Origin: Bacteroidota bacterium
Lineage (GTDB): Bacteria; Bacteroidota; Bacteroidia; Chitinophagales; Saprospiraceae
NCBI GenBank assembly: GCA_024642665.1
Contig: JAHEAR010000002.1
Span: 70,689 to 134,688 of the forward strand
Direction of reading: 5' to 3'
Length of the DNA: 64,000 bases
Of the stretch, positions 1-8,812 are shown piece after piece. The translations under genes and the position numbers were made by a program. The first letter of the stretch is position 1, and the number at the start of each line of letters is the position of its first letter. The notes beneath the pieces are model-generated. The model saw nothing but the letters and a program-made list of their open reading frames with translations, had not been told where the DNA came from and ran no database searches.

Positions 1-294
1 TTAGGGTTTGTCAAAAATGGAAAAAACTATAATTATTATGATGATGCTGAACTTAGCCAAATCATCAGACCATTTATCATTGATAGCATCGAGACGCAGT
101 TAACGTTTGGGTATGACCGCACAAACGTTTACTGTCTGGGGCAGGGCAAAAACTTTGATTATCTGAATACATTGAATAGCGAATACCAATGGTGGGATCG
201 GGTAGTCCCCCTACCCCATCCCCGGTGGATCATGCAGTACAAACTCAAAAGAAAAGAGGAATTCCTTGCGATGTACAAAGAATTCCTCTTTTAA
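1..294 (+). CDS. SMUG2-type uracil-DNA glycosylase (DUF4918), 3' part only
   Basis: The window opens inside a reading frame that continues to a TAA at 292-294 (97 residues visible). The visible part starts LGFVKNGKNYNYY and holds CLGQGKNFDYLN and VVPLPHPRWIMQY, the C-terminal signature I associate with the DUF4918/SMUG2 family. Members remove uracil or related damaged bases in base-excision repair; the HPRWIMQY stretch corresponds to the loop that in this superfamily carries the catalytic-site histidine. The start and N-terminal half lie outside the window. The last codons are part of a strong stem-loop, so the gene probably ends its own transcript. The family call rests on motif memory, not on a search. 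Confidence 0.8.
   Translation, partial: LGFVKNGKNYNYYDDAELSQIIRPFIIDSIETQLTFGYDRTNVYCLGQGKNFDYLNTLNSEYQWWDRVVPLPHPRWIMQYKLKRKEEFLAMYKEFLF
252..292. terminator. Stem-loop terminator overlapping the glycosylase stop codon
   Basis: A perfect 13-bp inverted repeat (252-264 with 280-292) has a 15-base loop and A/T runs at its outer ends, so it can act in both directions. The right arm ends in TTTT and runs into the TAA stop. It can end the glycosylase transcript on the plus strand and also lies downstream of the minus-strand gene ending at 336. Confidence 0.6.
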
Positions 295-335
295 ACTTCT
301 CAAAAAAATGAGAATATTCACTTTGAATTGCTTGT

Positions 336-2051
336 CTAACGAACAACAGAAATCATTGAAGTCCAAATGCCTTCGTCGGTCGTTGCCTTCACTAAATGAA
401 GTCCAGTTGGCAGTCCTTCCAAACTGATTTGAACATTACTACCATTAACTTTTTTGGTATATAATTGCTGACCATTTGATGCAAATATTTCTATCTGAAA
501 AATATTGAATTCACTATTCAATCGAATAAAGTCACTTGTAGGGTTAGGTGTTATTGTGATTGATCTCTGATCCAAAACTTGAACGTGATCAATCATGTTA
601 ACTTGTAAGGCTAGCAGTTGATAGCCTTCATTCCAAGGAAAGTTATTGTCAAATTGTGTACCTATGCCAACAACATTGATTGAGGATCCAACGCCAATAT
701 CACCCGGCTCTAAAGGAATACCTGCATCTACATCAACACGAACATCAATGTTCGATCCACCCTGGGAAGAAGTGAATATGGTGTATCCGGCAGCTGAAAT
801 ATTGCCGACGCTATCCACTTCCAGATTGGAAACGAGATAGCTTGATTCATCGGTTTCAACGACCTCCGAAACTAATCTTGCTACCACTAATGAATTACCG
901 GTAGAAAGTACTTCAATGTCATCCGGAACGATTTCCAGCATACCATTAAAAGCATCCATGGTACCTGATACCGTGACCATATCACCTTCCGAAACTACAT
1001 AAGGCATAGGATCAAAGGAAAAAACATTCATGCCTACATTATTCACGTCAATAATGAAAAATGAATATCCATCCGGTTTGAAATTGACACCATGCACAAC
1101 GCCGGTCACGCGCGTAGGCACACCATCAAAAAGGTGTACCCCATTCAAGCCATCCGTAATTCTAAGATGCGGTAATGGGAAATCTGTATAATTATTTCGA
1201 TCATATACGGACATCGTACCCACCATTCCGCTAAAAACGTGCGGATCGCACTGATAATTATACAAACCTGCTATCGTTGGACTATAATCATATGTCCAGT
1301 TGGGCGCCGGGGCACCATTACCGAAGCTTACGGGATTTCCGGAAAAAACGGATTGATCACCATTCACATTATGCGCAATAGGTTCATTATTTACCCATCG
1401 AACCAGACTCCCCATCTCAACTACAATATTTTTAGGATTGAACTGGAAATTACCTACGGCAACCGTTACATCAGGCGTGCTGGTACCGCCGTCTGAGTTC
1501 AGCGCACCCGGTGTTCCGAAAACTTCATTTCCATTAATGATGACGCCGGTAGCGCCACCGGAGGATTGCCAGTTAGCACCGTCGTTATTATCTAAGACTG
1601 AATCTGTCAATTCGAGTGAAGGACCGTTTCCATCCGGATCTGTTGGCCATGGATCTGCATCATCAAACAATACACTATCGACAATCATTCCGCCTTCGTC
1701 AGCAAGCATAATCAATTCCCCACCATTACTCAGCGCACCTCCTGCCCATTCATGTACCACGATACCAAATACATTCAGCATGGCCTGTGCATTGATGGCG
1801 GTTACATAATACGCTCCCGGCTGGAGCTCAACATTGGGAAGTGTATCTATAATACCGGCCAGAAAATGCCAGCCTTCCAGATTAACAGGAGAAAGGCCTG
1901 TATTGAGAATTTCAATATATTCCAGTGAATCATTTCCTGATTCTGGTGGATTATAACTGATCTCATTGATGACGATCTGTGCTTGCAGACTACCAAGACT
2001 TAGCATAAGGGCCAAAGCAAGTGTAAACAGGCGACTTAGCGACTTATTCAT
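336..2051 (-). CDS. Secreted lamin-tail/cupredoxin protein with T9SS type A sorting domain
   Basis: Start ATG at 2051 gives a clean signal peptide (MNKSLSRLFTLALALMLSLG..AQ); a longer frame to 2207 would run back through the terminator of the neighbouring gene. About 571 residues. Order: lamin-tail domain (about 26-165, INEISYNPPESGND..EYIEI), plastocyanin-like cupredoxin (about 193-285) with candidate type 1 copper ligands His227, Cys268, His271 and Met276, then OB-fold-like segments (about 290-490), then a T9SS C-terminal domain (about 495-571, ITPNPTSDF..). The protein is predicted to be exported by Sec, moved across the outer membrane by T9SS and kept on or released from the surface. Its substrate is unknown; similar lamin-tail proteins often accompany extracellular nucleases, but I see no nuclease motif here. 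Confidence 0.85.
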   Translation of the reverse strand: MNKSLSRLFTLALALMLSLGSLQAQIVINEISYNPPESGNDSLEYIEILNTGLSPVNLEGWHFLAGIIDTLPNVELQPGAYYVTAINAQAMLNVFGIVVHEWAGGALSNGGELIMLADEGGMIVDSVLFDDADPWPTDPDGNGPSLELTDSVLDNNDGANWQSSGGATGVIINGNEVFGTPGALNSDGGTSTPDVTVAVGNFQFNPKNIVVEMGSLVRWVNNEPIAHNVNGDQSVFSGNPVSFGNGAPAPNWTYDYSPTIAGLYNYQCDPHVFSGMVGTMSVYDRNNYTDFPLPHLRITDGLNGVHLFDGVPTRVTGVVHGVNFKPDGYSFFIIDVNNVGMNVFSFDPMPYVVSEGDMVTVSGTMDAFNGMLEIVPDDIEVLSTGNSLVVARLVSEVVETDESSYLVSNLEVDSVGNISAAGYTIFTSSQGGSNIDVRVDVDAGIPLEPGDIGVGSSINVVGIGTQFDNNFPWNEGYQLLALQVNMIDHVQVLDQRSITITPNPTSDFIRLNSEFNIFQIEIFASNGQQLYTKKVNGSNVQISLEGLPTGLHLVKATTDEGIWTSMISVVR

Positions 2052-2094
2052 AATGATTGATTTGATGTAGATTAATGTCAAAATTGGAATTTGC

Positions 2095-2102
2095 CAAATA
2101 TA
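2095..2102 (-). promoter_or_regulatory. -7 box TATATTTG for the lamin-tail/cupredoxin gene
   Basis: An exact match to the Bacteroidota -7 element TAnnTTTG, 43 bases before the ATG at 2051. No convincing TTTG -33 box. It begins in the last T of the preceding terminator's U-tract, so terminator and promoter share bases. Confidence 0.45.
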
Positions 2103-2103
2103 A

Positions 2104-2146
2104 AAAAAACGCTCCAGAAAAGTAAGTCTTTCCTGAAGCGTTTTTA
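2104..2146 (-). terminator. Rho-independent terminator of the TonB receptor gene
   Basis: Arms at 2105-2122 and 2128-2145 pair over about 18 positions. Read as minus-strand RNA the two imperfect positions become U-G and G-U wobbles, whereas on the plus strand they would be A-C mismatches, so it belongs to the minus strand. It is followed there by a run of eight T. Confidence 0.75.
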
Positions 2147-2167
2147 AGGGATTAAAAAATGTTAATA

Positions 2168-5100
2168 CTAGTTGAACATATATCTGAATCCAAGACGCAT
2201 TCTCCATCGGCTATCTGTTCCTCCAATGTTAAAGGCATCTCTGCCGGTAGCATCACCTAATCGGTATGAAAATTTAGGGGTAGTACCATCCGCCTCATAT
2301 CCGTCAAACTGATACAACTGGAAATTATTGAAATCACTACCCGGCGTTGTGTAGTACGCTCCCCAGTTTTTATTCAATAAATTTCCAACATTGAATATAT
2401 CAAAGGATATCTGCAATCTGTGAAGATCACCACCTAAGTCAGCGCCAATATCCTGACGGATGACCAGATTAAAAATTGAATTAAACGGTGCATTGGAACC
2501 ATTCTTTTGCACATATTTCCCTCTGTAATCGCTGAGCCCTTTATCAGATTCTATCATAGCATTTAGATTAGCCCACTGTTCTTCTACAGTAACGGTATTT
2601 CCACCGGCAGTATATTCTTTAAGATTAATATCTGCTAAATCAATTGGCACATACACCAGACTTCTGTTTCTGCTGGTACTACCCGCTTCATTATTCGGAT
2701 TACGTCCATTACTACCCCCAAGGACATATGAAAATGCCTCACCGGACTGTCCATTATAAAATAATGAAACGGATGTAGCGGTTGCTTCTGACCATTCTTT
2801 CCTGTAGGTTACATTAGCCAAAATACGATGACCCATGGCATAATCAGATCTTCCGGTCACAGGTTCATTTCTTCCATTGGTACTAATTTGACCTCTCCAT
2901 TGAGAGGAGTTCTGTGAGGAAGTACCATCCTGGTTGGAATAGGAATCTCCAAAGTTATAAGCTACATAGGCATTGAAACTTTTACTAATTTCCTTAGCGA
3001 CAGATGCAGTCAGGTTAATGGTATGCCCTTCACTGGTATTGGAAGCGAGGTAAACGCCGGCCCCATATCGATTATCAATGTTCTTGCGTGTATAAACCGT
3101 ACGAATATCATTTGCTGTGGTCCATTCCTTACTACCGTTCTTATCATTATTGATATTGGTGTAGACAATATTGTTGAGTGTTTTGGAATAAAGCACTTCT
3201 AAGGATGTTTCCCAGCCGCCATTGAATTTATGGTCTATAGCAAGATTGGTCTTAAACAACTGTGGATATTTAAAATCCTGGACAAACAAATCGACCTGCC
3301 CATTTGGTACACTAAAGTTTGGATTAGTATACTGCGCGTTTGGATCAGCTTCAAAAGGAACACCATTCGGAAACTGACCGCTCAAATCTCCTTCATTGAC
3401 ACTACCAATAGTTAAACCATTATTTGTATACATACCACCTGGCCAAACGAATGGAATACGGCTGGTAAAAATGCCTACTCCACCCCGAAGTATGGTGTTT
3501 CTGCTGCCATCCAGCGCATATTCAAATCCTACTCTTGGAGAAAACATTAATTGTCCGTCCGGAGCAACACCCGATTGAACGCCATTGGCGATTGGGTATT
3601 GCGCTTGCATTAATGGCAAAGCTACCATATTGAGTGTGTCATCTGTAGCAGGATCCGTAGTAATCACCGGGATATCTATACGCAATCCACCAGTCAGTGT
3701 AAATCTTGGTGTAATTGACCATTGATCCTGAACATAGAATCCAAGTTGCATGGCATTAAACTTAGCGGCTGCATCTGAATTATCACCGGTCACATCATCT
3801 ACCAATGAATAAGAACGATCATATTCAATTGCATTTTCTCCCATTAAGAAGCTATTAATACTACTAAATCTATAGGATCCGAAATTCTGACGAACGAAGA
3901 CATTATTAAAAGAATAGAATTCATTATGCGTACCGAAAGTAAATGTGTGATTTCCTTTGTAAAGTTTGAAGTTATCTGTCAGTGTAAAAGTAGATTGATC
4001 CAGTAAGTTTCCTGTTGAAAACTCCTCAGTTCCCATTTCAACAGTTCCACCGGACGCATCATTAATATAAATATAGGGGAAGTCTCCTCCTATGCTCCCT
4101 CGGTCATCTTTTACCGTAGTATACCCCAGCACTAATTCATTTGAGGTCGTGGAGGAAAGTCTTGATTGCAGTTCCAACGCACTTGAATTGGTTGTACTAG
4201 GGAAATAGACGCCATTATTGGAAAACTCGATGGTATTTGAACTTCCTCCGTTTCGATCATACTGTTCAGCTTTTGTGTACTGATGTCTCAACGTCAAACG
4301 ATGTTTGTCACTTAGATTAAAATCAAGTTTTCCAAACAGCTTAAGCCCTTCCAGTTCATCCTTTGTGGAGCCAAAGGTTCCGGGATCATATCCATACGTA
4401 TTGATCATAAATTGTCGAAGTTCGTTCAGTTTCTCCACGGATGCCCTGCCATCACCTGAAGTATACTGTTCAACATCATATGGAACAGGAATTTCATCTT
4501 TTTGAATTTCGGCATTGACAAAAAAGAAGATTTTATCTTTTTTAAGGGCTCCACCTATTGATGCACCATAGGTGGTCTTTGTAAAATCATCTAACTTAGT
4601 TCTTACAGAATCCGGATAATCTCCATTTGCATCTCCAAATAATCGCTCAGCGAGTTTGCCATTAGTTTTTCCAGCTAGATTTTGGTTTTGCATAAAATAA
4701 TAAGCCGTGGCAGATAAATCATTTGTTCCGGATTTTGTAACGGCATTGATTCCACCTCCGGCAAATCCACCCATTGTTACATCATATGGTGAAATGACGA
4801 CCTGGAACTGATCAATGATATCCATACTGAATGGGGAAATCCCTGTCTGACCACCATTGGTTCCTGAATTAGCTAATCCGAATACATCATTATTTACAGC
4901 CCCATCTACATAAATGGCATTATAGCGATTATTTATGCCTGCAATGGACAAGCCTCCTGATGAAGTACTGATCGTCTGAGGAGCCAGTCTTAAATAGTCG
5001 AAAGCATCCCGATTGAGCGAAGGAACTTCATTCATCCGTTCTGCATCAATCTGAGTACTGGTTCCTGCAGTTTGGCCAATTACGCCAGCAGATGCCACAA

Positions 5101-5452
5101 CAGTCACCGATTCAAGCATGATCTCACTTTCTTCTAATGCATAGTCTCGACGAAACACTTCCCCTAAACGAAGCTGCACACCATCGATGGTTACTTCACT
5201 ATACCCTGTATACGTCACCGTAACGGTATAAGGACCACCGATCTTCATGCCAGGTATTCGATAGTTTCCTTCCAGGTCGGTAGCCGCACCAAACGTTGTT
5301 CCGGTAGGTCCGTGAATAGCAACGACGTTGGCACCAATAAGTGGCATACCGTCAGGCCCGTTCACAATACCTCTCATTTCACTCGTGGTCGTACCCTGAC
5401 CAAATGAAGCAAAAGAAAGGCTTATACAAAAAGCGAGTAATATTAATCTCAT
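2168..5452 (-). CDS. TonB-dependent outer-membrane receptor, Oar-like
   Basis: 1094 residues: signal peptide (MRLILLAFCISLSFASFGQ), an N-terminal carboxypeptidase-regulatory-like beta-sandwich (about 25-110, MRGIVNGPDGMPLIGANV..), a plug (about 125-245, with the aromatic/glycine-rich NNRYNAIYVDGAVNND segment), then a 22-strand type barrel ending RLGFRYMFN with a terminal aromatic-containing strand. This is the domain order of Oar-like receptors that import large ligands or export-associated proteins in Bacteroidota. There is no SusD partner next door, so a glycan-utilisation locus is unlikely and the ligand cannot be named. It is a single-gene unit with its own promoter region and a terminator directly after it. 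Confidence 0.9.
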   Translation of the reverse strand: MRLILLAFCISLSFASFGQGTTTSEMRGIVNGPDGMPLIGANVVAIHGPTGTTFGAATDLEGNYRIPGMKIGGPYTVTVTYTGYSEVTIDGVQLRLGEVFRRDYALEESEIMLESVTVVASAGVIGQTAGTSTQIDAERMNEVPSLNRDAFDYLRLAPQTISTSSGGLSIAGINNRYNAIYVDGAVNNDVFGLANSGTNGGQTGISPFSMDIIDQFQVVISPYDVTMGGFAGGGINAVTKSGTNDLSATAYYFMQNQNLAGKTNGKLAERLFGDANGDYPDSVRTKLDDFTKTTYGASIGGALKKDKIFFFVNAEIQKDEIPVPYDVEQYTSGDGRASVEKLNELRQFMINTYGYDPGTFGSTKDELEGLKLFGKLDFNLSDKHRLTLRHQYTKAEQYDRNGGSSNTIEFSNNGVYFPSTTNSSALELQSRLSSTTSNELVLGYTTVKDDRGSIGGDFPYIYINDASGGTVEMGTEEFSTGNLLDQSTFTLTDNFKLYKGNHTFTFGTHNEFYSFNNVFVRQNFGSYRFSSINSFLMGENAIEYDRSYSLVDDVTGDNSDAAAKFNAMQLGFYVQDQWSITPRFTLTGGLRIDIPVITTDPATDDTLNMVALPLMQAQYPIANGVQSGVAPDGQLMFSPRVGFEYALDGSRNTILRGGVGIFTSRIPFVWPGGMYTNNGLTIGSVNEGDLSGQFPNGVPFEADPNAQYTNPNFSVPNGQVDLFVQDFKYPQLFKTNLAIDHKFNGGWETSLEVLYSKTLNNIVYTNINNDKNGSKEWTTANDIRTVYTRKNIDNRYGAGVYLASNTSEGHTINLTASVAKEISKSFNAYVAYNFGDSYSNQDGTSSQNSSQWRGQISTNGRNEPVTGRSDYAMGHRILANVTYRKEWSEATATSVSLFYNGQSGEAFSYVLGGSNGRNPNNEAGSTSRNRSLVYVPIDLADINLKEYTAGGNTVTVEEQWANLNAMIESDKGLSDYRGKYVQKNGSNAPFNSIFNLVIRQDIGADLGGDLHRLQISFDIFNVGNLLNKNWGAYYTTPGSDFNNFQLYQFDGYEADGTTPKFSYRLGDATGRDAFNIGGTDSRWRMRLGFRYMFN

Positions 5453-5485
5453 ATTAAAATAATTTATGTGGGTGAATTAAAGTCA

Positions 5486-5529
5486 CGAAAGTAGATTTCA
5501 TCCTTCGTCCACCTGTGTTAACGAAGGAT
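5486..5529 (-). promoter_or_regulatory. Probable promoter with 9-bp inverted repeat upstream of the TonB receptor
   Basis: On the minus strand TACTTTCG (5493-5486) resembles the -7 box TAnnTTTG with one change. Directly upstream lies a perfect 9-bp inverted repeat, ATCCTTCGT at 5500-5508 and ACGAAGGAT at 5521-5529, with 12 bases between. Its place in the -33/-7 spacer is that of an operator. No regulator gene is adjacent. Confidence 0.4.
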
Positions 5530-5615
5530 AAATAATTGTAAACCTTTTGTCGTACAATTAGCAAACCCTAATAATAGGGCTCTCCACAAATATAAATTAT
5601 TAATATAGATATTGT

Positions 5616-6533
5616 TTATATGTGCCGAAGAAAGTTTTCAGCAATCATGCATCTGACACTACCTCCCCCAATGGTCTCAATAGTTGCTATGTCAGAGGAC
5701 ACGATTCGGGCATGAGTCTCAATTCCGGATATTTGATCCTTACTGAGACTAACATGCGCTGTTTCAGACATTACCATTATTTGTTCACCTCTATGATTGC
5801 GCAGTGCAAGCATGTTTCCGGCGAAAAGTCCTATCTGATCTCGTGTCAATTCAACTAAATCTCGACCAAAAGAAGTCAAATGATGCCTGAAATCCTCCTG
5901 CTTACCCTTCTCAACAATTTCAACACATGCGACACTAATACCATCTCCTATAGCCATTATAACATTTGTATGATAAACTTCCTGCCCATCATACGTCGCA
6001 TAAAATGTAAAGGGGGTGTAACTCATTCGCTTACACCAGAGATCTAAAACCTCAGGATTCGTTCTCGGACTAAGACACGCATAGGCTATTTTATTTTCTC
6101 TATCGAGTACCATACTGCCTGTGCCTTCAAGAAATTTTTCTTCCGCTTCAAAAGCTTCCAAAGCATATTGTGACTTAATAATGTACTGCTTCCCAAGGGA
6201 CTCAATAATTTCCATCCTTCTTTCTGCTCTTCGCAATGGAGAAAACATCGGGTAGGTGACTATTAAGCCGGATTCATGAAAGGATATCCAGTTATTAGGA
6301 AATATAGCATCCGGTTTTGCCGGAGAATCTGTGTCCTGAATGACCTCTACTTCAACCCCTTCTTGTCTTAGTAGCTCTACTAACCTGTCAAATTCCTTTA
6401 CAGCCTTTTCAATAATTGTTCCCTTACCGGAAACAGGCCTTTTTTGAAAGGTATTATTCGTGGCCGTCTCCTCATTGAACCCAAAGGCTGCCGGTCGGAT
6501 CATCACAATCCTGGAGGTCGTCTGTGTTGACAT
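5616..6533 (-). CDS. ctlX: Citrulline-utilisation hydrolase, amidinotransferase fold
   Basis: 305 residues, full length for the CtlX family, related to arginine deiminases and dimethylarginine hydrolases. Visible family blocks are MIRPAAFGFNEET near the N-terminus, DAIFPNNWIS and MFSPLRRAERR, the GTGSMVLD strand, the central YHTNVIMAIGDG histidine block, and GGGSVRCMIAENF at the C-terminus, which carries the probable catalytic cysteine. The expected role is hydrolysis of citrulline or a related guanidino/ureido compound in the cytoplasm. It stands alone: no arc genes or transporters adjoin it, so its pathway partner is not visible. The start at 6533 places the conserved block 11 residues in, as expected. 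Confidence 0.85.
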   Translation of the reverse strand: MSTQTTSRIVMIRPAAFGFNEETATNNTFQKRPVSGKGTIIEKAVKEFDRLVELLRQEGVEVEVIQDTDSPAKPDAIFPNNWISFHESGLIVTYPMFSPLRRAERRMEIIESLGKQYIIKSQYALEAFEAEEKFLEGTGSMVLDRENKIAYACLSPRTNPEVLDLWCKRMSYTPFTFYATYDGQEVYHTNVIMAIGDGISVACVEIVEKGKQEDFRHHLTSFGRDLVELTRDQIGLFAGNMLALRNHRGEQIMVMSETAHVSLSKDQISGIETHARIVSSDIATIETIGGGSVRCMIAENFLRHI

Positions 6534-6677
6534 ACTGAATCACCATTTAATAAAGGATAAAGGTAGCAGTTGATTTGAGTTATTCTGCTCCTGAGTGTTA
6601 ATAAGGTTCGTGAATAGATAAAATGTACCCAATCATTGGCTTATCCATCCAAAACATTATAATTCAATCCACTTCCC

Positions 6678-6685
6678 TATGTTTG
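6678..6685 (+). promoter_or_regulatory. -7 box TATGTTTG upstream of oligopeptidase B
   Basis: Exact TAnnTTTG match, 39 bases before the ATG at 6725. It supports that start over an in-frame ATG at 6623, which would lie upstream of this box. No clear -33 element. Confidence 0.4.
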
Positions 6686-6724
6686 CCCCTCTATTATGGA
6701 TTCCACACCATTGAAATTGAAGGA

Positions 6725-8803
6725 ATGAAACATAAACAATCTGCACTCTTTAATCTGGCTATCGAAGCACCCGTGGCCAGCCAAAAGCCGAAAGTGCTTG
6801 AAATTCATGACGACATCAGAAATGATCCTTATTACTGGCTAAATGAGCGAGAAAATCCTGAGGTAATTTCCTATTTGAATGAAGAGAACCATTATCAGGA
6901 ACAAATGATGACTCATTTGAAAGGTTTTCAGGAAAAGCTTTTTAAGGAGATTACCGGCAGAATCAAACAAACTGATATGTCTGTTCCATTCCTTTATAAT
7001 GGATACTACTATATTACTCGATTTGAGGAAGGTAAAGAATATGCGATTCATACACGTCGGGCAAAAACTATGGAAGCTCCTGAGGAAATCATGCTCAATG
7101 TCAATTCATTAGCAGAAGGATATGATTATTATGAGCTGGGAGGACAAACCATTAGCCCCGATAATAAAATGCTAATCTATGGTGAAGACACTCTGAGCCG
7201 TCGAATTTATACCTTAAAAGTAAAGAATCTCACGACGGGGAAACTTTTGGCAGATGTCATACCAAACACCGGTGGTAGCGCGACATGGGCAGCAGACAAT
7301 CAGACATTTTTTTACACGACAAAAGATGAGGCCCTCCGACCCTATCGCGTTTGGAAACACACATTAGGTACTCCTGCCTCCGGCGATCAATTGGTATATG
7401 AAGAAAAGGATGAAACCTTCAGAACTTATGTTTTCAAAACCAAATCAAAAAGATTTATTGTCATCGGTTCATCCTCAACTCTTACTGATGAATACCAATA
7501 CATAGAAGCTAATCGACCGGATGATGATTTTACCATGTTTCAGTCCAGAACGAGAGGGCTTGAATACAGGATAGAACATTTCGAAGACCTGTGGTATATC
7601 CGAACAAATATAGATGCGCTTAATTTCAGATTAATGAAATCCCCTCTGGGAGCCACAAGTATTGATCATTGGCAGGAAGTAATTGGCCATCGGGAAGATG
7701 TCCTTCTTGAAGGGATCGATGTATTTAAGGATTTCCTGGTTCTTTCAGAGCGAAAATTCGGTATTACGCAATTAAGAATTATTCAAAAAGATCACAGCGA
7801 ACATTATATAGCATTTGAGGAAGAAGCGTATGTGGCATTCACTACCGTTAATCCGGAATTTGACTCTGCTACGTTACGGTTCAATTATCAATCCATGACC
7901 ACCCCAAATACGACGTATGATTATCATATGCTTACCCGGGAAAAAACGCTATTGAAACAGCAGGAAATTGTGGGTGGTTTTGATGCTTCAAACTATCAAG
8001 GGGAAAGGATGATGGTAAAGGTTCGTGATGGAGTTGAAGTTCCGGTATCTTATGTACATCACAAGCATACACTTCTTGATGGAACCAGCCCCTGTCTGCT
8101 ATATGGCTATGGGTCCTACGGTGCCAGTATGGATCCTAGTTTTAGTATCTCAAGAATCAGTTTATTAGACAGAGGTTTTGTCTTCGCTATTGCCCATATC
8201 CGTGGTGGTGAAGAAATGGGACGCCATTGGTATGAAGATGGAAAATTATTAAAAAAGAAAAATACGTTTAGTGATTTCATTGATTGTGGAAAAGCGCTGG
8301 TGGATAATAAGATAGCCGATGCAGGCCAGCTTTATGCCATGGGTGGCTCTGCCGGCGGTTTGCTCATGGGGGCAATCATGAATATGGAACCTTCAATGTG
8401 GGCCGGAATTATTGCGGCAGTTCCTTTTGTTGATGTGGTGACGACCATGTTGGATGAAACCATTCCACTGACCACCGGAGAATTTGATGAATGGGGCAAT
8501 CCAAAAATTAAAGCATACTATGATTATATAAAAAGTTATTCTCCATATGACAATGTGGAAGCAAAAGATTATCCGCCTCTTCTCGTCACCACAGGATTGC
8601 ATGACTCACAAGTTCAGTATTGGGAACCTGCAAAATGGGTCGCCAGATTAAGGCTTTTAAAAACAGATAAGAATCCATTACTGCTGCATACCAATATGGA
8701 AGCCGGACATGGAGGTGCATCCGGACGATTCAGACAATTTAAGGAAATCGCTCTTGAATATGCCTTCCTCCTGGATCTGGCGGATAGGGCCGAAACTGAT
8801 TAA
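6725..8803 (+). CDS. ptrB: Oligopeptidase B, S9 prolyl oligopeptidase family
   Basis: 692 residues from ATG 6725, matching the usual size of about 690-700. The N-terminal half is the seven-bladed propeller that admits only short peptides; it begins with the family block DPYYWLNERENPEV. The C-terminal alpha/beta hydrolase carries the catalytic triad: Ser542 in GGSAGG, Asp627 in TGLHDSQV and His662 in EAGHGG. The enzyme cleaves short peptides after basic residues in the cytoplasm (a signal peptide is not evident with this start). A longer frame to 6623 adds 34 residues without family similarity. Convergent with the glycosyltransferase gene, leaving only 9 bases between them. Confidence 0.92.
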   Translation: MKHKQSALFNLAIEAPVASQKPKVLEIHDDIRNDPYYWLNERENPEVISYLNEENHYQEQMMTHLKGFQEKLFKEITGRIKQTDMSVPFLYNGYYYITRFEEGKEYAIHTRRAKTMEAPEEIMLNVNSLAEGYDYYELGGQTISPDNKMLIYGEDTLSRRIYTLKVKNLTTGKLLADVIPNTGGSATWAADNQTFFYTTKDEALRPYRVWKHTLGTPASGDQLVYEEKDETFRTYVFKTKSKRFIVIGSSSTLTDEYQYIEANRPDDDFTMFQSRTRGLEYRIEHFEDLWYIRTNIDALNFRLMKSPLGATSIDHWQEVIGHREDVLLEGIDVFKDFLVLSERKFGITQLRIIQKDHSEHYIAFEEEAYVAFTTVNPEFDSATLRFNYQSMTTPNTTYDYHMLTREKTLLKQQEIVGGFDASNYQGERMMVKVRDGVEVPVSYVHHKHTLLDGTSPCLLYGYGSYGASMDPSFSISRISLLDRGFVFAIAHIRGGEEMGRHWYEDGKLLKKKNTFSDFIDCGKALVDNKIADAGQLYAMGGSAGGLLMGAIMNMEPSMWAGIIAAVPFVDVVTTMLDETIPLTTGEFDEWGNPKIKAYYDYIKSYSPYDNVEAKDYPPLLVTTGLHDSQVQYWEPAKWVARLRLLKTDKNPLLLHTNMEAGHGGASGRFRQFKEIALEYAFLLDLADRAETD

Positions 8804-8812
8804 GTACGTACG

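Noticed and set aside
2052-2207. 52-residue N-terminal extension of the lamin-tail/cupredoxin protein
   Set aside because: It would be translated across the upstream gene's terminator and its own promoter box, and would bury the signal peptide.
6623-6724. N-terminal extension of oligopeptidase B
   Set aside because: The extra 34 residues are unlike the family and would start upstream of the TATGTTTG promoter box.
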